Positions 7,324 to 16,505 of a stretch of 64,000 nt of DNA are shown here, piece after piece. Below the pieces are notes generated by a model. It made no database searches and was not told the DNA's origin. It saw only the letters and a list, made by a program, of their open reading frames with translations. Within the stretch, counting starts at the first letter, position 1; every line of letters starts with the position of its first letter. This DNA is from Hypericibacter adhaerens (lineage in GTDB: Bacteria > Pseudomonadota > Alphaproteobacteria > Dongiales > Dongiaceae). The stretch covers positions 4,018,217-4,082,216 of the forward strand of contig NZ_CP042582.1 in the NCBI RefSeq assembly GCF_008728835.1, given 5' to 3'. Position numbers and translations under genes: made by a program.

Positions 7324-8706
7324 ATGAAGCGACTTTCCGTCCTCTGCCTGGTCCTGCTGCTCGCGGGCTGCGCCACGCACCAGGCGGTGGTGATGGGATC
7401 GGCCTCCTATCGCGAACGAATGGCGCTGCTGCCGGGTGCCGTGTTCGAGGCGACGCTCGAGGATGTCTCGAAGGCCGATGCGCCGGCGGTGATCCTGGGC
7501 CAGACGCGGATCGAGAATCCGGGCAACCCACCGATCGATTTCGCGATTCCCTATAACCCCAGGGATATCGTCACCAACCACAAATACACGGTGCGCGTCC
7601 GGATTCTCTCGGGTTCCGATACCCTGTTCGTCACCGACACCAACTATCCCGTCCTGACGATGGGGAACAAGAGCCAGGCGAAGCTGCTGCTGGTGCGCGC
7701 CGCGGGCGGCGTGGCGGCCGGCAGCGCCGGCACCGATCCGAACATCGGCCCCCTGCCGGCGCGCTTCGTCGGCGAGATCCCCTGCGCCAATTGCAGCGGC
7801 ATCCGCTACCAGGTCGACCTCCTGCCCGACCAGATCTTCTTCTCGCGCATGACCTATGAGGGCCGGAACACCGTTTATGACCAGATCGGAAGCTGGTCGG
7901 TCCCGCCCGAGGGCGGCCGGGTGATGCTGACGCCGTCGAAAGGCGAGCCGACGCAGTTCTCGCTGGTCGGGCCGGGGCGCCTGCGGATGCTGGACCGCAC
8001 CGGCAAGACGATCGAGTCCAAGCTCAACTACGACCTGACGCGCGACGACAAGCTGGCGGCGCTCGATCCGGCGCTGCCTCTGGCCGGCATGTACAGCTAT
8101 AGCGCCGATGCCGGGATTCTCGTCGAATGCAGCACCGGCATGAAGCTCGCCGTGCTGCAGAACGACGACAATGCCGCGCTGGAGCGCGCCTATAGCCAGG
8201 CGCCTCACGAGCCGGGGCAGCCGCTCAAGGCCGAGTTCGAAGGACGAATCTCGCTGACGGCGCCCGCCGGCAGCGAGGGCGATCTGCCGGTCATCACGAT
8301 CCTGCGGTTCAATCAGATCTGGCCGGGCGAGACCTGCGGCCAGCGTTTCGCCAGCGCGCCGCTCGAGAACAGCTATTGGAAGCTGACCCGTCTCAACAGC
8401 CGACCGGTGCTGCTGGCGGCGGGGCAGCGCGAGCCCTACCTCGTGCTGCAAGCCCAGGACCACAAGCTCGCCGGCTATGCCGGCTGCAACCGCATGATCG
8501 GGAGCTATGTGCTCGAGAACGACACGCTGCGCTTCAGCCAGGTGGCGGCGACCAAGATGGCCTGCCTCAAGGGCATGGACACGGAGGACGCCTTCCTGAA
8601 GACTCTCGACCAGATCCGGCGCTGGTGGATCGAAGGCGAGCACCTGATGCTCACCAACGAATACGGCGAGATACTGGCGCAATTCGAGGCGGTGGCGCTG
8701 CCTTAA
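7324..8706 (+). CDS. Lipoprotein with YbaY-, NlpE- and META-type domains
   Basis: This 460-residue lipoprotein begins MKRLSVLCLVLLLAGC, a signal peptide with lipobox LAGC and lipidated C16. Residues about 25-125 match YbaY (SYRERMALLPGAVFEATLED, then DTNYPVLT). Residues about 148-235 match the NlpE N-terminal barrel, with the CxxC motif of FVGEIPCANC. A linker beta region follows. Residues about 346-455 form a META/HslJ domain (ENSYWKLTRLN, then GYAGCNRMIGSY and KMACLKGMD). NlpE-type proteins act in envelope and metal stress sensing, and META domains are linked to envelope stress and antibiotic resistance. The role here, in outer-membrane or periplasmic stress, is inference. Confidence 0.85.
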   Translation: MKRLSVLCLVLLLAGCATHQAVVMGSASYRERMALLPGAVFEATLEDVSKADAPAVILGQTRIENPGNPPIDFAIPYNPRDIVTNHKYTVRVRILSGSDTLFVTDTNYPVLTMGNKSQAKLLLVRAAGGVAAGSAGTDPNIGPLPARFVGEIPCANCSGIRYQVDLLPDQIFFSRMTYEGRNTVYDQIGSWSVPPEGGRVMLTPSKGEPTQFSLVGPGRLRMLDRTGKTIESKLNYDLTRDDKLAALDPALPLAGMYSYSADAGILVECSTGMKLAVLQNDDNAALERAYSQAPHEPGQPLKAEFEGRISLTAPAGSEGDLPVITILRFNQIWPGETCGQRFASAPLENSYWKLTRLNSRPVLLAAGQREPYLVLQAQDHKLAGYAGCNRMIGSYVLENDTLRFSQVAATKMACLKGMDTEDAFLKTLDQIRRWWIEGEHLMLTNEYGEILAQFEAVALP

Positions 8707-8722
8707 GGGAGGCTCCGTCGCC

Positions 8723-9268
8723 TCAGTTACGGTCGCCGCGGCAACGCACGCTGTCGCCGGGCTGGCGGACGTCGACCTGATAGAGACCGCCCAGGTTGCC
8801 ATGCGTATCGGCCGCCGAGGCGATCACGCCCACCGGCGGGCCGCTGGGCGCCACCACGTCGAAGGTGAGCAGCACGCCCGTGCGGACCAGCCCCGGCCCC
8901 GGCGGCGACAGGCCGACATCGATCTCGTTGCCCGAGCTGGTGCTGGCGACCGAGAGGCTCGATTCCGGCGCGCCGGGCGCGACGATGACCGAGGCCGGAT
9001 CGATCCGGCCGAAGGCCGCGCGCACCGTGACCCGGCCGACGCCGCCGGCATCGCTCACGCTGAGCGCGAAGTGAGCCGGGGCGATGGCGAAATGCGCGCA
9101 GGCATCCGCCGGCGTATCCGCGCCTTCACGGCTGCTGAAGGTCGGATTGCCGGCGCGGTTGAGCGCGCTCAGCGTCAGCTCCGGCGGCGTAGCGTCGCTC
9201 GCGACTTCGGACGCGGTGCAGGCGGCGAGCGCCAGCACTGCGGTCAGCGCGAACCAGGCTTTTGTCAT
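8723..9268 (-). CDS. Unidentified lipoprotein
   Basis: The protein has 181 residues and I do not recognise its family. From ATG 9268 it begins MTKAWFALTAVLALAAC, a clear lipoprotein signal with lipidation predicted at the cysteine of LAAC. The mature part is Ala/Gly/Ser/Pro-rich with alternating hydrophobic residues (FALSVSDAGGVGRVTVRAAF, then LLTFDVVAPSG), suggesting a beta-sandwich, possibly Ig- or cadherin-like, exposed at the envelope. Two cysteines remain in the mature part (DACAHF and SVRCRGDRN) and could form a disulfide. It is convergent with the upstream lipoprotein gene, 16 bp between stops. The longer start at 9319 would place residues before the signal peptide. Confidence 0.6.
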   Translation of the reverse strand: MTKAWFALTAVLALAACTASEVASDATPPELTLSALNRAGNPTFSSREGADTPADACAHFAIAPAHFALSVSDAGGVGRVTVRAAFGRIDPASVIVAPGAPESSLSVASTSSGNEIDVGLSPPGPGLVRTGVLLTFDVVAPSGPPVGVIASAADTHGNLGGLYQVDVRQPGDSVRCRGDRN

Positions 9269-9399
9269 GATGGTCCCCGTCATCGGCGAATGGGCGACCC
9301 GCTGTCGGGCAAGCGCCACGTCCAGGCCCGCGATCCTAGGCCAGCGACGCGTTCTGCGATAGCCGGTGCCGGCTCATGCCCCGGTGATTGGGCGGCAAA

Positions 9400-10200
9400 T
9401 CAACCGGCCGCTCGTTCCGCCTCGCCCCAGCGCGCCAGTTGCTCGTCGATCAGCTCGATCAGCCGGTCCCGGCCAAAGCTGGGATCGTGGCCGGCATGGA
9501 TGGTCCTCACCGGCAGGTTCCGCAGGCGATGCAGGGTGCGGACATAGTCGGACCGGCTCGAATGATGCAGCTGGTCGAACAGCGGCCCGTCATAGACGGC
9601 ATCGCCCGAGAAGAGCGTCTCGGTCTTGCGCTCGAGGAGCCCGATCGAGCCCGGCGAGTGGCCCGGCAGATGCAGCACCTCGAACACGCGGTCGCCGAGG
9701 TCGATCACGTCGCCCTCCTCCACCGCGCGGACCTGGCGGGCGGGCCGGATACGGAAGCTGCGGATGTCGTAATCGGCGGAAGGCAGGGCCGTGATCATCG
9801 CCCCCTCGATCTTGTAATCGGGCAGCGACGGGATCCGCAGCGTGGCCATGTCCGCGGGGTCGAAGCCGGGATCGGCCAGCGTGTAATCGCCACGGGGCGC
9901 CTGCAGGCCCTCGGCCTCGAGGCGATGGGCGATGCAATCCTCGAACTCGTGATGGCCACCGATATGGTCGATATGGGCATGCGTCGCCACGGCGGAGACC
10001 GGCTTGTCGAGGATGTCCTTGGCGAACGTGCGCAGGCTGCAGATACCCATGCCGGTATCGATGATCAGATCCCGGTCGCGGCCCCGCACATGCCAGATGT
10101 TGCAGCGCAGGAGCGGCGCCACATGCGGCTCCCACAGGAAGGTGACGCCGTCGGCCAGCCGGCGCAGCTCGAACCAGTGATCGGCAACCTGCAAAGCCAC
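9400..10200 (-). CDS. Metallo-beta-lactamase-fold hydrolase
   Basis: This 266-residue MBL-fold protein has the zinc motif HAHIDH at H74, H76, D78 and H79, followed by LPGHSPGS (third histidine), FSGDAVYDG (bridging aspartate) and a final HAGHDPSFGR histidine. This is the complete binuclear metal set. The family includes glyoxalase II, lactonases and thioesterases; the motif does not fix a substrate. It lies 37 bp after the stop of the Fe-S flavin oxidoreductase on the same strand, so it may be the last gene of that catabolic run and hydrolyse a product of it (inference). Confidence 0.82.
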   Translation of the reverse strand: MALQVADHWFELRRLADGVTFLWEPHVAPLLRCNIWHVRGRDRDLIIDTGMGICSLRTFAKDILDKPVSAVATHAHIDHIGGHHEFEDCIAHRLEAEGLQAPRGDYTLADPGFDPADMATLRIPSLPDYKIEGAMITALPSADYDIRSFRIRPARQVRAVEEGDVIDLGDRVFEVLHLPGHSPGSIGLLERKTETLFSGDAVYDGPLFDQLHHSSRSDYVRTLHRLRNLPVRTIHAGHDPSFGRDRLIELIDEQLARWGEAERAAG

Positions 10201-10237
10201 GTTCGACCCTTCCCGCCCGGTTGAGACCGTCCGCCGG

Positions 10238-12211
10238 TCAGATTGCCGTGCCGACCTTCAGCCCGTCCAGCACCGCTTCCTCGGCCGTGCGCGGCGTGGC
10301 GCAATCGCCGACCAGATGGAGCTCGCCGTTCCAGCCAGCGAGCTCGGCCTCGAGATCGGCGACCCGGCGATGGCCGAGCGAGGTCACCACCGTGTCGATG
10401 CCTTCGAGCAGCATCGGCTCGGCGCTGGTGGCATGCTGGAAATAGACCGTGTCGCCGTCGACGCCATAGAGCCGGGCATAGTTCGTCACCTCGACGCCCA
10501 GCTTGTGCAGGATGCCGTTCCAGCTGTCGCGCACATAGAGCGGCAGGCGCTGGCCCGCATGCAGTCCGTCGACGCAGAGCCGGACCTTGCAGCCGTCGCG
10601 CGCCAGCTTCTCTGCGATCCCCATGCCGATCCAGTCGCAGCGCCAATCCGCCACCACGACCGAGGAGCCGACATTGACCTCGCCCCTCAGCACCTGCCAG
10701 GCATCGACAACATGGCCGCTCTCGGCGGCCCCCTCGATCTCGGGCTGATAGGGCTCGGCGCCGGTGGCGATCACCACCACGTCGGGCTTCTCGCGCTCGA
10801 CCAGGGCGCGGTCGACGCGGGTACGCTTCACGACCTTGGCGCCGGCCCGCTCCAGCTCGCGCGTCAGGTTGGTGACGATGCCGCCGAACTCGGCGCGGCC
10901 CGGCAGGAGCTGCGCCAGCAGCGCCTGGCCGCCCAGCCGCTCGCTCGCCTCGTAGAGGGTCACGTCATGGCCGCGCTCGGCCACGACCGCCGCCGTCTTC
11001 ATGCCGCCCGGCCCGCCGCCGACCACCATGACCTTTCTCTTCTTCGCCGCCGGCGCGCGGTGGGCGCTGTCATATTGCAGCTCGCGGCCGGTCTCCGGAT
11101 GCTGGATGCAGGAGATCGCGTAGCCCAGATGGAAATGGCCGATGCAGGCCTGGTTGCAGCCGATGCAGGCGCGGATATCGTCAAGCCGCCCTTCCTGCGC
11201 CTTGTTCGCCATCTGCGGGTCGCAGATCTGGGCGCGGGTCATGCCGCACATGTCGGCCTGGCCCGAGGCCAGGATCTGCTCGGCGATCTGCGGCTGGTTG
11301 ATGCGGCCGGCGACGAAGACGGGCTTCCTCACCTTCGCCTTCACCGTTGCCGCGAAGGGGGCCACATAGCCGGTCCCGACGATCATCGGCGGCACGATAT
11401 GGACGGCGCCGGCGAAGCTCGCCGAGGAACCGGCGATCACGTTGTAGTAGTCGAGCTGCCCGTCGGCATCGAGCGCCAGCAGCGCCTCGAGCGCCTCCGG
11501 TGCGGTCTGGCCGTTATGGTCCATATCCTCGCCCGAGATGCGCAGGCCCACCACGAAATCGCGGCCGACCTTGGCGCGGGTCGCGGCGATCGCCTCGCGC
11601 AGGAAGCGCAGCCGGTTCTCGAAGCTGCCGCCATATTTGTCCTCGCGCCGGTTGAGGCGCGGATTGAGGAACTGCGAGGGCAGATAGCCGTGGCTGGCCA
11701 CGATCTCGCAGCCATCGATGCCCGCCCGCTTGAGCCGCGCGGCGGCCGAGGCATAGCCCGCCACGATCTCATCGATCATGCGCTGCGAGAGCGGCTGCGG
11801 CATGACATGGAAGCGCTCGTTGGGCACGGCCGACGGTGCATAGGCCACGGGCAGGCTGCCATCCTGGCTCTCCATGATCTCGCGGCCGGGATGGAAGATC
11901 TGGCCGAACACCCGCGTGCCATGGGCATGGGCGAGCTCGGCCACCTTGCGGTAGCCCGGGATGCAGGCATCCGTCGTCGCCATCAGGATATGCGAGGTGT
12001 AGCGCGCGCTCTCATGCACGCCCGCCACCTGCATCACGATCAGCCCGCAGCCGCCCTCGATCCGCGCCCTATGGTAGGCGACCAGCTTCTCGTTGACCGT
12101 GCCGTCGGTCGGCAGGCTGGTGTCATGCCCGGTCGAGAGGATCCGGTTCTTGATGGTGACATGGCCGACCTGGATCGGCGTGAAGAGATGGCGGAAAGGC
12201 GTTGCAGCCAT
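10238..12211 (-). CDS. NADH:flavin oxidoreductase with 4Fe-4S, demethylase-like
   Basis: This 657-residue protein has three parts. Residues 1-340 form an old-yellow-enzyme TIM barrel for FMN (FTPIQVGHVTIKNRI; active-site region SHGYLPSQFLNPRLN). A CIGCNQAC cluster motif follows, with cysteines at 349, 352, 356 and 368 for a 4Fe-4S centre. Residues about 392-657 are an FAD/NAD(P) Rossmann region (VMVVGGGPGGM). The layout is that of 2,4-dienoyl-CoA reductase, trimethylamine dehydrogenase and the stachydrine, N-methylproline and dimethylglycine demethylases. The companion aldehyde dehydrogenase and cupin-type regulator favour N-methyl compound catabolism, but the substrate is not proven. Confidence 0.83.
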   Translation of the reverse strand: MAATPFRHLFTPIQVGHVTIKNRILSTGHDTSLPTDGTVNEKLVAYHRARIEGGCGLIVMQVAGVHESARYTSHILMATTDACIPGYRKVAELAHAHGTRVFGQIFHPGREIMESQDGSLPVAYAPSAVPNERFHVMPQPLSQRMIDEIVAGYASAAARLKRAGIDGCEIVASHGYLPSQFLNPRLNRREDKYGGSFENRLRFLREAIAATRAKVGRDFVVGLRISGEDMDHNGQTAPEALEALLALDADGQLDYYNVIAGSSASFAGAVHIVPPMIVGTGYVAPFAATVKAKVRKPVFVAGRINQPQIAEQILASGQADMCGMTRAQICDPQMANKAQEGRLDDIRACIGCNQACIGHFHLGYAISCIQHPETGRELQYDSAHRAPAAKKRKVMVVGGGPGGMKTAAVVAERGHDVTLYEASERLGGQALLAQLLPGRAEFGGIVTNLTRELERAGAKVVKRTRVDRALVEREKPDVVVIATGAEPYQPEIEGAAESGHVVDAWQVLRGEVNVGSSVVVADWRCDWIGMGIAEKLARDGCKVRLCVDGLHAGQRLPLYVRDSWNGILHKLGVEVTNYARLYGVDGDTVYFQHATSAEPMLLEGIDTVVTSLGHRRVADLEAELAGWNGELHLVGDCATPRTAEEAVLDGLKVGTAI

Positions 12212-12310
12212 GGCGATGCACTCTGAGAAACGGGGACCGGTCAGGAACTCGTGAAGCGAGCCGCCACCGCCCGCGACGACCGGGCGATGACGGCTCTTGG
12301 ATGAAGGCGT

Positions 12311-13834
12311 CTATCTCTTGCCCTGATACATCTCGCTGTCCTTGTAGGGGAACCACCAGAAATCGTGGGACGAGCAGGCGGGATCGATCATGGCGAGCTT
12401 GGTGTGGCGGAAGGTGTCGAGGCCCTCGGCGCCGAGCTGGCGGCCCATGCCCGACATCTTGCGCCCGCCGAAGGGGCCGGCATCGTTGTCGAGCAGCGGC
12501 GCATTGACCCAGACCATGCCGGCCTCGAGCTCGTTGACGGCGCGCATGCTCTCCTCGAGATCCCGGGTGTAGATCGAGGCCCCCAGCGCATAGCGCGAGC
12601 GGTTGGCGAGCGCGAGCCCCTCATCAAAGCTGCCAACTTTGCAGATCGGCAGCACCGGCCCGAAGCTCTCGCGGTTCATGATCTCCATGTCGGGCGTGAC
12701 GCCGGTCAGGACCGTGCATTCGGCGAAGAAGCCGCGATTGAGGCCGGCGGGCCTGCCGCCGCCGGTTGCGACCTTGGCGCCTTCCTTCACCGCACGCGCC
12801 AGGATGCCCTCATAGCGGTCGCGTTCCTTGCGCGAGGCGAGCGGCCCCATATCGACCTTGTCGAGGCCGTTGCCGATGCGGACCTTCTTCGCCTCGGCGA
12901 CGACGCGCTCGACGAACTCGTCATGGATCTTCTCATGCACATAGAAACGCTCGGCCGCGGCGCAGACCTGGCCGCAATTGATGAAGGCGCCGAAGCTGGC
13001 CCCGCGCGCGGCGATATCGAGGGGTGCCGAGGGCATGACCAGGAAGGGGTCGTTGCCCGAGGCCTCGATCAGGGTGCGCTTGAAGCTGCCGGCACAGGCC
13101 TGGGCCACCTTCTGCCCGGTCTCGATCCCGCCGGTGAAAGCGATCATATGCGTGTCGGGGCTGGCCACGAGCTGGCCGCCGACGCGACCGCCGCCCGTCA
13201 CGCACTGCACCACGCCCGGCGGCAGCACCGCCGTGAAGGCCTCGAGGAACTTCATCGTCACCAGCGAGGTCATCTCCGAGGGCTTGATGATGACGGCATT
13301 GCCCGAAGCCAGCGCCGCCGCCGCCTCCCAGCAGAGCAGGCAGAGCGGATAGTTGAAGGGCAGGACGATGACGACGACGCCCAGCGGATCCTTGACCGTG
13401 AAATGGAACTGGCCGTCGGTGGCCGGCCCCAGCACCTTGCCCCATTCGGCGCGGCCGACCTCGGCGTAGTAGTCGATCGCCGACATGGCCCAGGTGCATT
13501 CGTCGAAGGATTCCTTGTAGGTCTTCCCCATCTCGCGGGTCAGCATCTCGGCGATGACGGGCCGCGTCCCGCGCAGATGGTGCGAGACCTCGTGCAGCAG
13601 CTCGGCGCGGGTGAGCGCGTTGGTCTTGTTCCAGGCCTTCTGCGCCTTGTTGGCGATGCGGATCGCCTCCTCGACCTCGGCCTCGGTCGAATCCGCGACC
13701 TTGCCGACGACATCCTCGGTCGCGGGGTCGATCACGTCGAACTGGGTCGACGCCTTGCTCGCGCGTTGCTCGCCCCCGATCAGGAGCCGGTTGCTGAGGC
13801 GTCCGAGTTCGGCCAATGCGGTCATGATGGTCAT
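12311..13834 (-). CDS. NAD(P)-dependent aldehyde dehydrogenase
   Basis: This 507-residue enzyme of the ALDH superfamily has catalytic N161 (LPFNYPL), E257 (LIEASGNDP, in place of the usual ELGG context) and nucleophile C291 (NCGQVCAAAE). The cofactor region KPSEMTS is also present. It oxidises an aldehyde to the acid and probably acts on the aldehyde produced by the flavin demethylase-like enzyme whose gene lies 99 bp downstream. ATG 13834 and the in-frame ATG 9 bp later are both possible. The regulator gene follows upstream on the same strand, 42 bp away, so regulator, dehydrogenase and demethylase probably form one transcript. Confidence 0.86.
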   Translation of the reverse strand: MTIMTALAELGRLSNRLLIGGEQRASKASTQFDVIDPATEDVVGKVADSTEAEVEEAIRIANKAQKAWNKTNALTRAELLHEVSHHLRGTRPVIAEMLTREMGKTYKESFDECTWAMSAIDYYAEVGRAEWGKVLGPATDGQFHFTVKDPLGVVVIVLPFNYPLCLLCWEAAAALASGNAVIIKPSEMTSLVTMKFLEAFTAVLPPGVVQCVTGGGRVGGQLVASPDTHMIAFTGGIETGQKVAQACAGSFKRTLIEASGNDPFLVMPSAPLDIAARGASFGAFINCGQVCAAAERFYVHEKIHDEFVERVVAEAKKVRIGNGLDKVDMGPLASRKERDRYEGILARAVKEGAKVATGGGRPAGLNRGFFAECTVLTGVTPDMEIMNRESFGPVLPICKVGSFDEGLALANRSRYALGASIYTRDLEESMRAVNELEAGMVWVNAPLLDNDAGPFGGRKMSGMGRQLGAEGLDTFRHTKLAMIDPACSSHDFWWFPYKDSEMYQGKR

Positions 13835-13876
13835 CCTCCCTGAAATATCGTTCTTGATGTCGTTGTTCTTCCGCCC

Positions 13877-14548
13877 TCAGTAGCTGGGCGGCGTGATGGC
13901 CCAGATCACCACCGTTTCGGTGGCGCCGGGATTGCGGTAGCGATGGGGCAGCGTGCTCTTGAAGGTGAAGCTGTCGCCTTCCCAGAGCCGGAAGCGCTTG
14001 CCGTCGATCCAGAGGTCGAGCCGGCCCGCGATGACGATGCCGGCCTCCTCGCCGATATGGGTGTAGGGCGCCTCGCCGCTGGTGGCGCCGGGCGGGAAGC
14101 GGCTCAGCAGCAGCTCGAGCTGCCCGTCGAGATAGGGCGTCAGCAGGCTGTCGGTGATGCCGTGGCTGTAATGCAGCACGCGCCGCCGGTTGGCGCGCAC
14201 GATGAAGGCGCGCTCCTCGTCGGGGCCGGAATCGTTCTCGGCGAAGAACCAGCTGATATTGACGCCGAGCGCCTTGCCGATGTCGTGGAGCGCGATGACC
14301 GACGGGTTGGAGAGGCCGCGCTCGATCTGGCTGAGGAAGCCGACCGACAGGCCGGTCTTCTCACCCAGTTCCTCGAGCGTCATGTCGCGGGCATGGCGCA
14401 GGCTGCGCACCTCGCGGCCCAGATGATGCGAGAGCTGGCCGCTGGCGCCCTCCCCGGCGTTCGCGCTCGGCTCGCCGGGCAGCAGCTTGGCGGCGCGAAT
14501 CATGCGCCGGTTCGTGTTCGCGGCCGCTCTCTGGGCTCTCCCCGCCAT
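13877..14548 (-). CDS. XRE-cupin transcriptional regulator
   Basis: The protein has about 223 residues. The first half holds a Cro/C1-type helix-turn-helix (LGREVRSLRHARDMTLEEL, then TGLSVGFLSQIERGLSNPSV). The second half is a cupin ligand domain (THIGEEAGIVIAGRLDLWID, then GDSFTFKSTLPHRYRNPG). This HTH-plus-cupin layout is that of PuuR-like regulators, which control genes for small amines and amino acids, often next to aldehyde dehydrogenases as here. The start is uncertain: ATG 14548 is used, ATG 14503 is possible, and the longest frame would need TTG at 14587. A 9-bp inverted repeat 24 bp upstream (14572-14600) may be its operator. Confidence 0.82.
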   Translation of the reverse strand: MAGRAQRAAANTNRRMIRAAKLLPGEPSANAGEGASGQLSHHLGREVRSLRHARDMTLEELGEKTGLSVGFLSQIERGLSNPSVIALHDIGKALGVNISWFFAENDSGPDEERAFIVRANRRRVLHYSHGITDSLLTPYLDGQLELLLSRFPPGATSGEAPYTHIGEEAGIVIAGRLDLWIDGKRFRLWEGDSFTFKSTLPHRYRNPGATETVVIWAITPPSY

Positions 14549-14571
14549 GGCAGGCCCGAGGCTAGCGGCCT

Positions 14572-14600
14572 CAGTGAAAATTATCAAAAATTTTTCACTG
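14572..14600. promoter_or_regulatory. Inverted repeat, candidate XRE-cupin operator
   Basis: CAGTGAAAA (14572-14580) and TTTTCACTG (14592-14600) are exact reverse complements around an 11-bp AT-rich spacer. The site lies just upstream of the XRE-cupin gene and 120 bp before purB. Placement suggests autoregulation. Confidence 0.55.
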
Positions 14601-14720
14601 GCCTGGAATTGGACTCATGCGGCAGGCGCATGAATGGACCGAATCGCCTGCGCCCCTTATGGTCCGCAGCCTGTGCCATAATGGGATTTGTCCCCCGACC
14701 TGCCAGGGCCCGAAAACTCA

Positions 14721-16019
14721 ATGATTCCACGCTATAGCCGTCCCGCCATGACCCGGATCTGGGAACCGGAGAACCGCTTCCGCATCTGGTTCGAGATCGA
14801 GGCCCATGCCTGCGACGCCCAGGCCGAGCTGGGGGTGATCCCGAAGGAGGCGGCGAAAGCGGTCTGGGAACGGGGCCAGTTCGAGATCGCGCGGATCGAC
14901 GAGATCGAGCGCGAAACCAAGCACGACGTGATCGCCTTCCTGACCAACCTGGCCGAGCATGTCGGGCCGATGGCGCGCTTCGTCCATCAGGGCATGACCT
15001 CGTCGGACGTGCTCGACACCTGCCTCGCGATGCAGCTCAAGCAGGCGGCGGACCTGCTGCTGACGGACCTTGATCAGTTGCTCGCGGCGCTGAAGGCCCG
15101 CGCCTTCGAGCACAAGCTCACCCCCACCATGGGCCGCAGCCACGGCATCCATGCCGAGCCCACCACCTTCGGGCTCAAGCTCGCCGGCCACTATGCCGCC
15201 TTCGACCGCGCGAAGAAGCGGCTCATCGCGGCGCGCGAGGAGATCGCGACCTGCGCCATCTCGGGCGCCGTCGGCACCTTCGCCAATATCGATCCGCGCG
15301 TGGAAGAGCATGTGGCGAAGAAGCTGGGCCTCAAGCCCGAGCCGGTCTCGACCCAGGTCATCCCGCGCGACCGCCATGCGATGTTCTTCGCGACCCTGGG
15401 CGTGATCGCGGGCTCGATCGAGAATCTCGCGATCGAGATCCGCCATCTGCAGCGCAGCGAGGTCGCCGAGGCCGAGGAATATTTCTCGCCGGGCCAGAAA
15501 GGCTCCTCGGCCATGCCGCACAAGCGCAATCCCGTTCTGACCGAGAACGTGACCGGTATCGCGCGGCTCATCCGCGGCATGGTGCTGCCGGCGCTCGAGG
15601 ACGTGGCGCTCTGGCATGAGCGCGACATCTCGCACAGCTCGGTCGAGCGGGTGATCGGCCCCGACGCCACCATCGCGCTCGATTTCGCGCTCGCGCGCAT
15701 GGCGGGCGTGGTCGAGAAGCTGGTGATCTATCCGGCGGCGATGCAACGCAATCTCGATCTCTTCGGCGGGCTCGTGCATTCGCAGCGCGTGCTGCTGGCC
15801 CTGACCCAGGCCGGCATGGCGCGCGAGGAGGCCTACCAGACGGTCCAGCGCAACGCGATGAAGGCCTGGGAGACGCGCGGCGATCTGCTGGCGCTATTGA
15901 AGCAGGACCCGGGCGTGACGGCGAAGCTGAAGCCCGCCGAGCTCGAGGCGCTGTTCGACCTCGGCTATCACTTCAAGCATGTGGATGCGGTGTTCCGGCG
16001 GGTGTTCGGGGGGAGCTGA
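14721..16019 (+). CDS. purB: Adenylosuccinate lyase
   Basis: This 432-residue enzyme of the fumarase/aspartase superfamily has the signature [15 protein letters not shown] at about residue 258, with catalytic serine in the flexible loop. The upstream catalytic histidine region [14 protein letters not shown] and TSSDVLDT are also present. It removes fumarate from SAICAR and adenylosuccinate in purine synthesis. ATG 14721 ([20 protein letters not shown]) is the standard N terminus; the longer frame starts with TTG. A CATAAT box at about 14676 could be the -10 element, but no clear -35 was seen. The purCSQL genes lie 2 kb downstream on the same strand. Confidence 0.95.
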   Translation: MIPRYSRPAMTRIWEPENRFRIWFEIEAHACDAQAELGVIPKEAAKAVWERGQFEIARIDEIERETKHDVIAFLTNLAEHVGPMARFVHQGMTSSDVLDTCLAMQLKQAADLLLTDLDQLLAALKARAFEHKLTPTMGRSHGIHAEPTTFGLKLAGHYAAFDRAKKRLIAAREEIATCAISGAVGTFANIDPRVEEHVAKKLGLKPEPVSTQVIPRDRHAMFFATLGVIAGSIENLAIEIRHLQRSEVAEAEEYFSPGQKGSSAMPHKRNPVLTENVTGIARLIRGMVLPALEDVALWHERDISHSSVERVIGPDATIALDFALARMAGVVEKLVIYPAAMQRNLDLFGGLVHSQRVLLALTQAGMAREEAYQTVQRNAMKAWETRGDLLALLKQDPGVTAKLKPAELEALFDLGYHFKHVDAVFRRVFGGS

Positions 16020-16030
16020 GTTTTGTATTG

Positions 16031-16059
16031 ATCCCCTCCCCCTGAACGGGGGAGGGGAT
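16031..16059. terminator. 12-bp GC-rich hairpin between convergent genes
   Basis: ATCCCCTCCCCC pairs perfectly with its complement across a 5-nt loop, between purB and the convergent zeta-subunit gene. There is no T-tract on either side, so it may act as a bidirectional transcript end or be a dispersed C-rich palindrome like the one at 5046-5072. Confidence 0.5.
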
Positions 16060-16075
16060 TGGATTGAGCCGGGCG

Positions 16076-16405
16076 TCAGCCCTTCACCTCCGCCATCACC
16101 TGCCGGCGCGCGAGTTCCTGGCATTCGGACAGGTGCCGGCGCACGCGATGGTCGGACATCTCGATGCCGCGGTCGGTGAAATCGGCGAGCAGCTTCTTGA
16201 CGACGGCGTCGCTGCCATGGAGCTCGATCTCGGCCATGACCAGCGATTTCGCGTAGGCCTCGTGCTCCGCGGGCGGCAGCCTCAGCTCCTGCGCCGCCCA
16301 GAGACCCAGCAACCGGTTGCGGCGCGCATGGACCCGGAACTCCAGCTCCTGGTCATGCTTGAACTTGTCCTCGAGCGCCTTCTCACGATCGTCCAACGCC
16401 GACAT
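16076..16405 (-). CDS. F1-ATPase inhibitor zeta-subunit family protein (DUF1476), copy 1
   Basis: This 109-residue charged helical protein begins MSALDDREKALEDKFKHDQE. The pattern (REKALEDKFKHDQELEFRVH, then LGLWAAQELRLPPAEHEAYA) is that of DUF1476. The Paracoccus denitrificans member of this family is the zeta subunit, which inserts its N-terminal region into F1 to block ATP hydrolysis. The length matches the family. A second, diverged copy lies 100 bp upstream on the same strand. Which of the two is the true F1 inhibitor cannot be told from sequence. Confidence 0.9.
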   Translation of the reverse strand: MSALDDREKALEDKFKHDQELEFRVHARRNRLLGLWAAQELRLPPAEHEAYAKSLVMAEIELHGSDAVVKKLLADFTDRGIEMSDHRVRRHLSECQELARRQVMAEVKG

Positions 16406-16505
16406 GGGTCTCTCCCTTGCTTCGCGGAGACCGCGACGAGATCGCGCGGCCTCCAGATTGCAGAGATGACGTCGGCCTCGGCGCGGAGAAGCGTCGGCGC
16501 CGGCG

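Noticed and set aside
6664-8802. 712-codon GNAT fusion protein
   Set aside because: Only the last 158 residues match a GNAT domain. The rest is antisense to the lipoprotein gene, and a normal ATG exists at 7140.
14588-14720. Clear purB promoter
   Set aside because: A CATAAT box is present, but no acceptable -35 element at 16-18 bp was found, so it was not listed.
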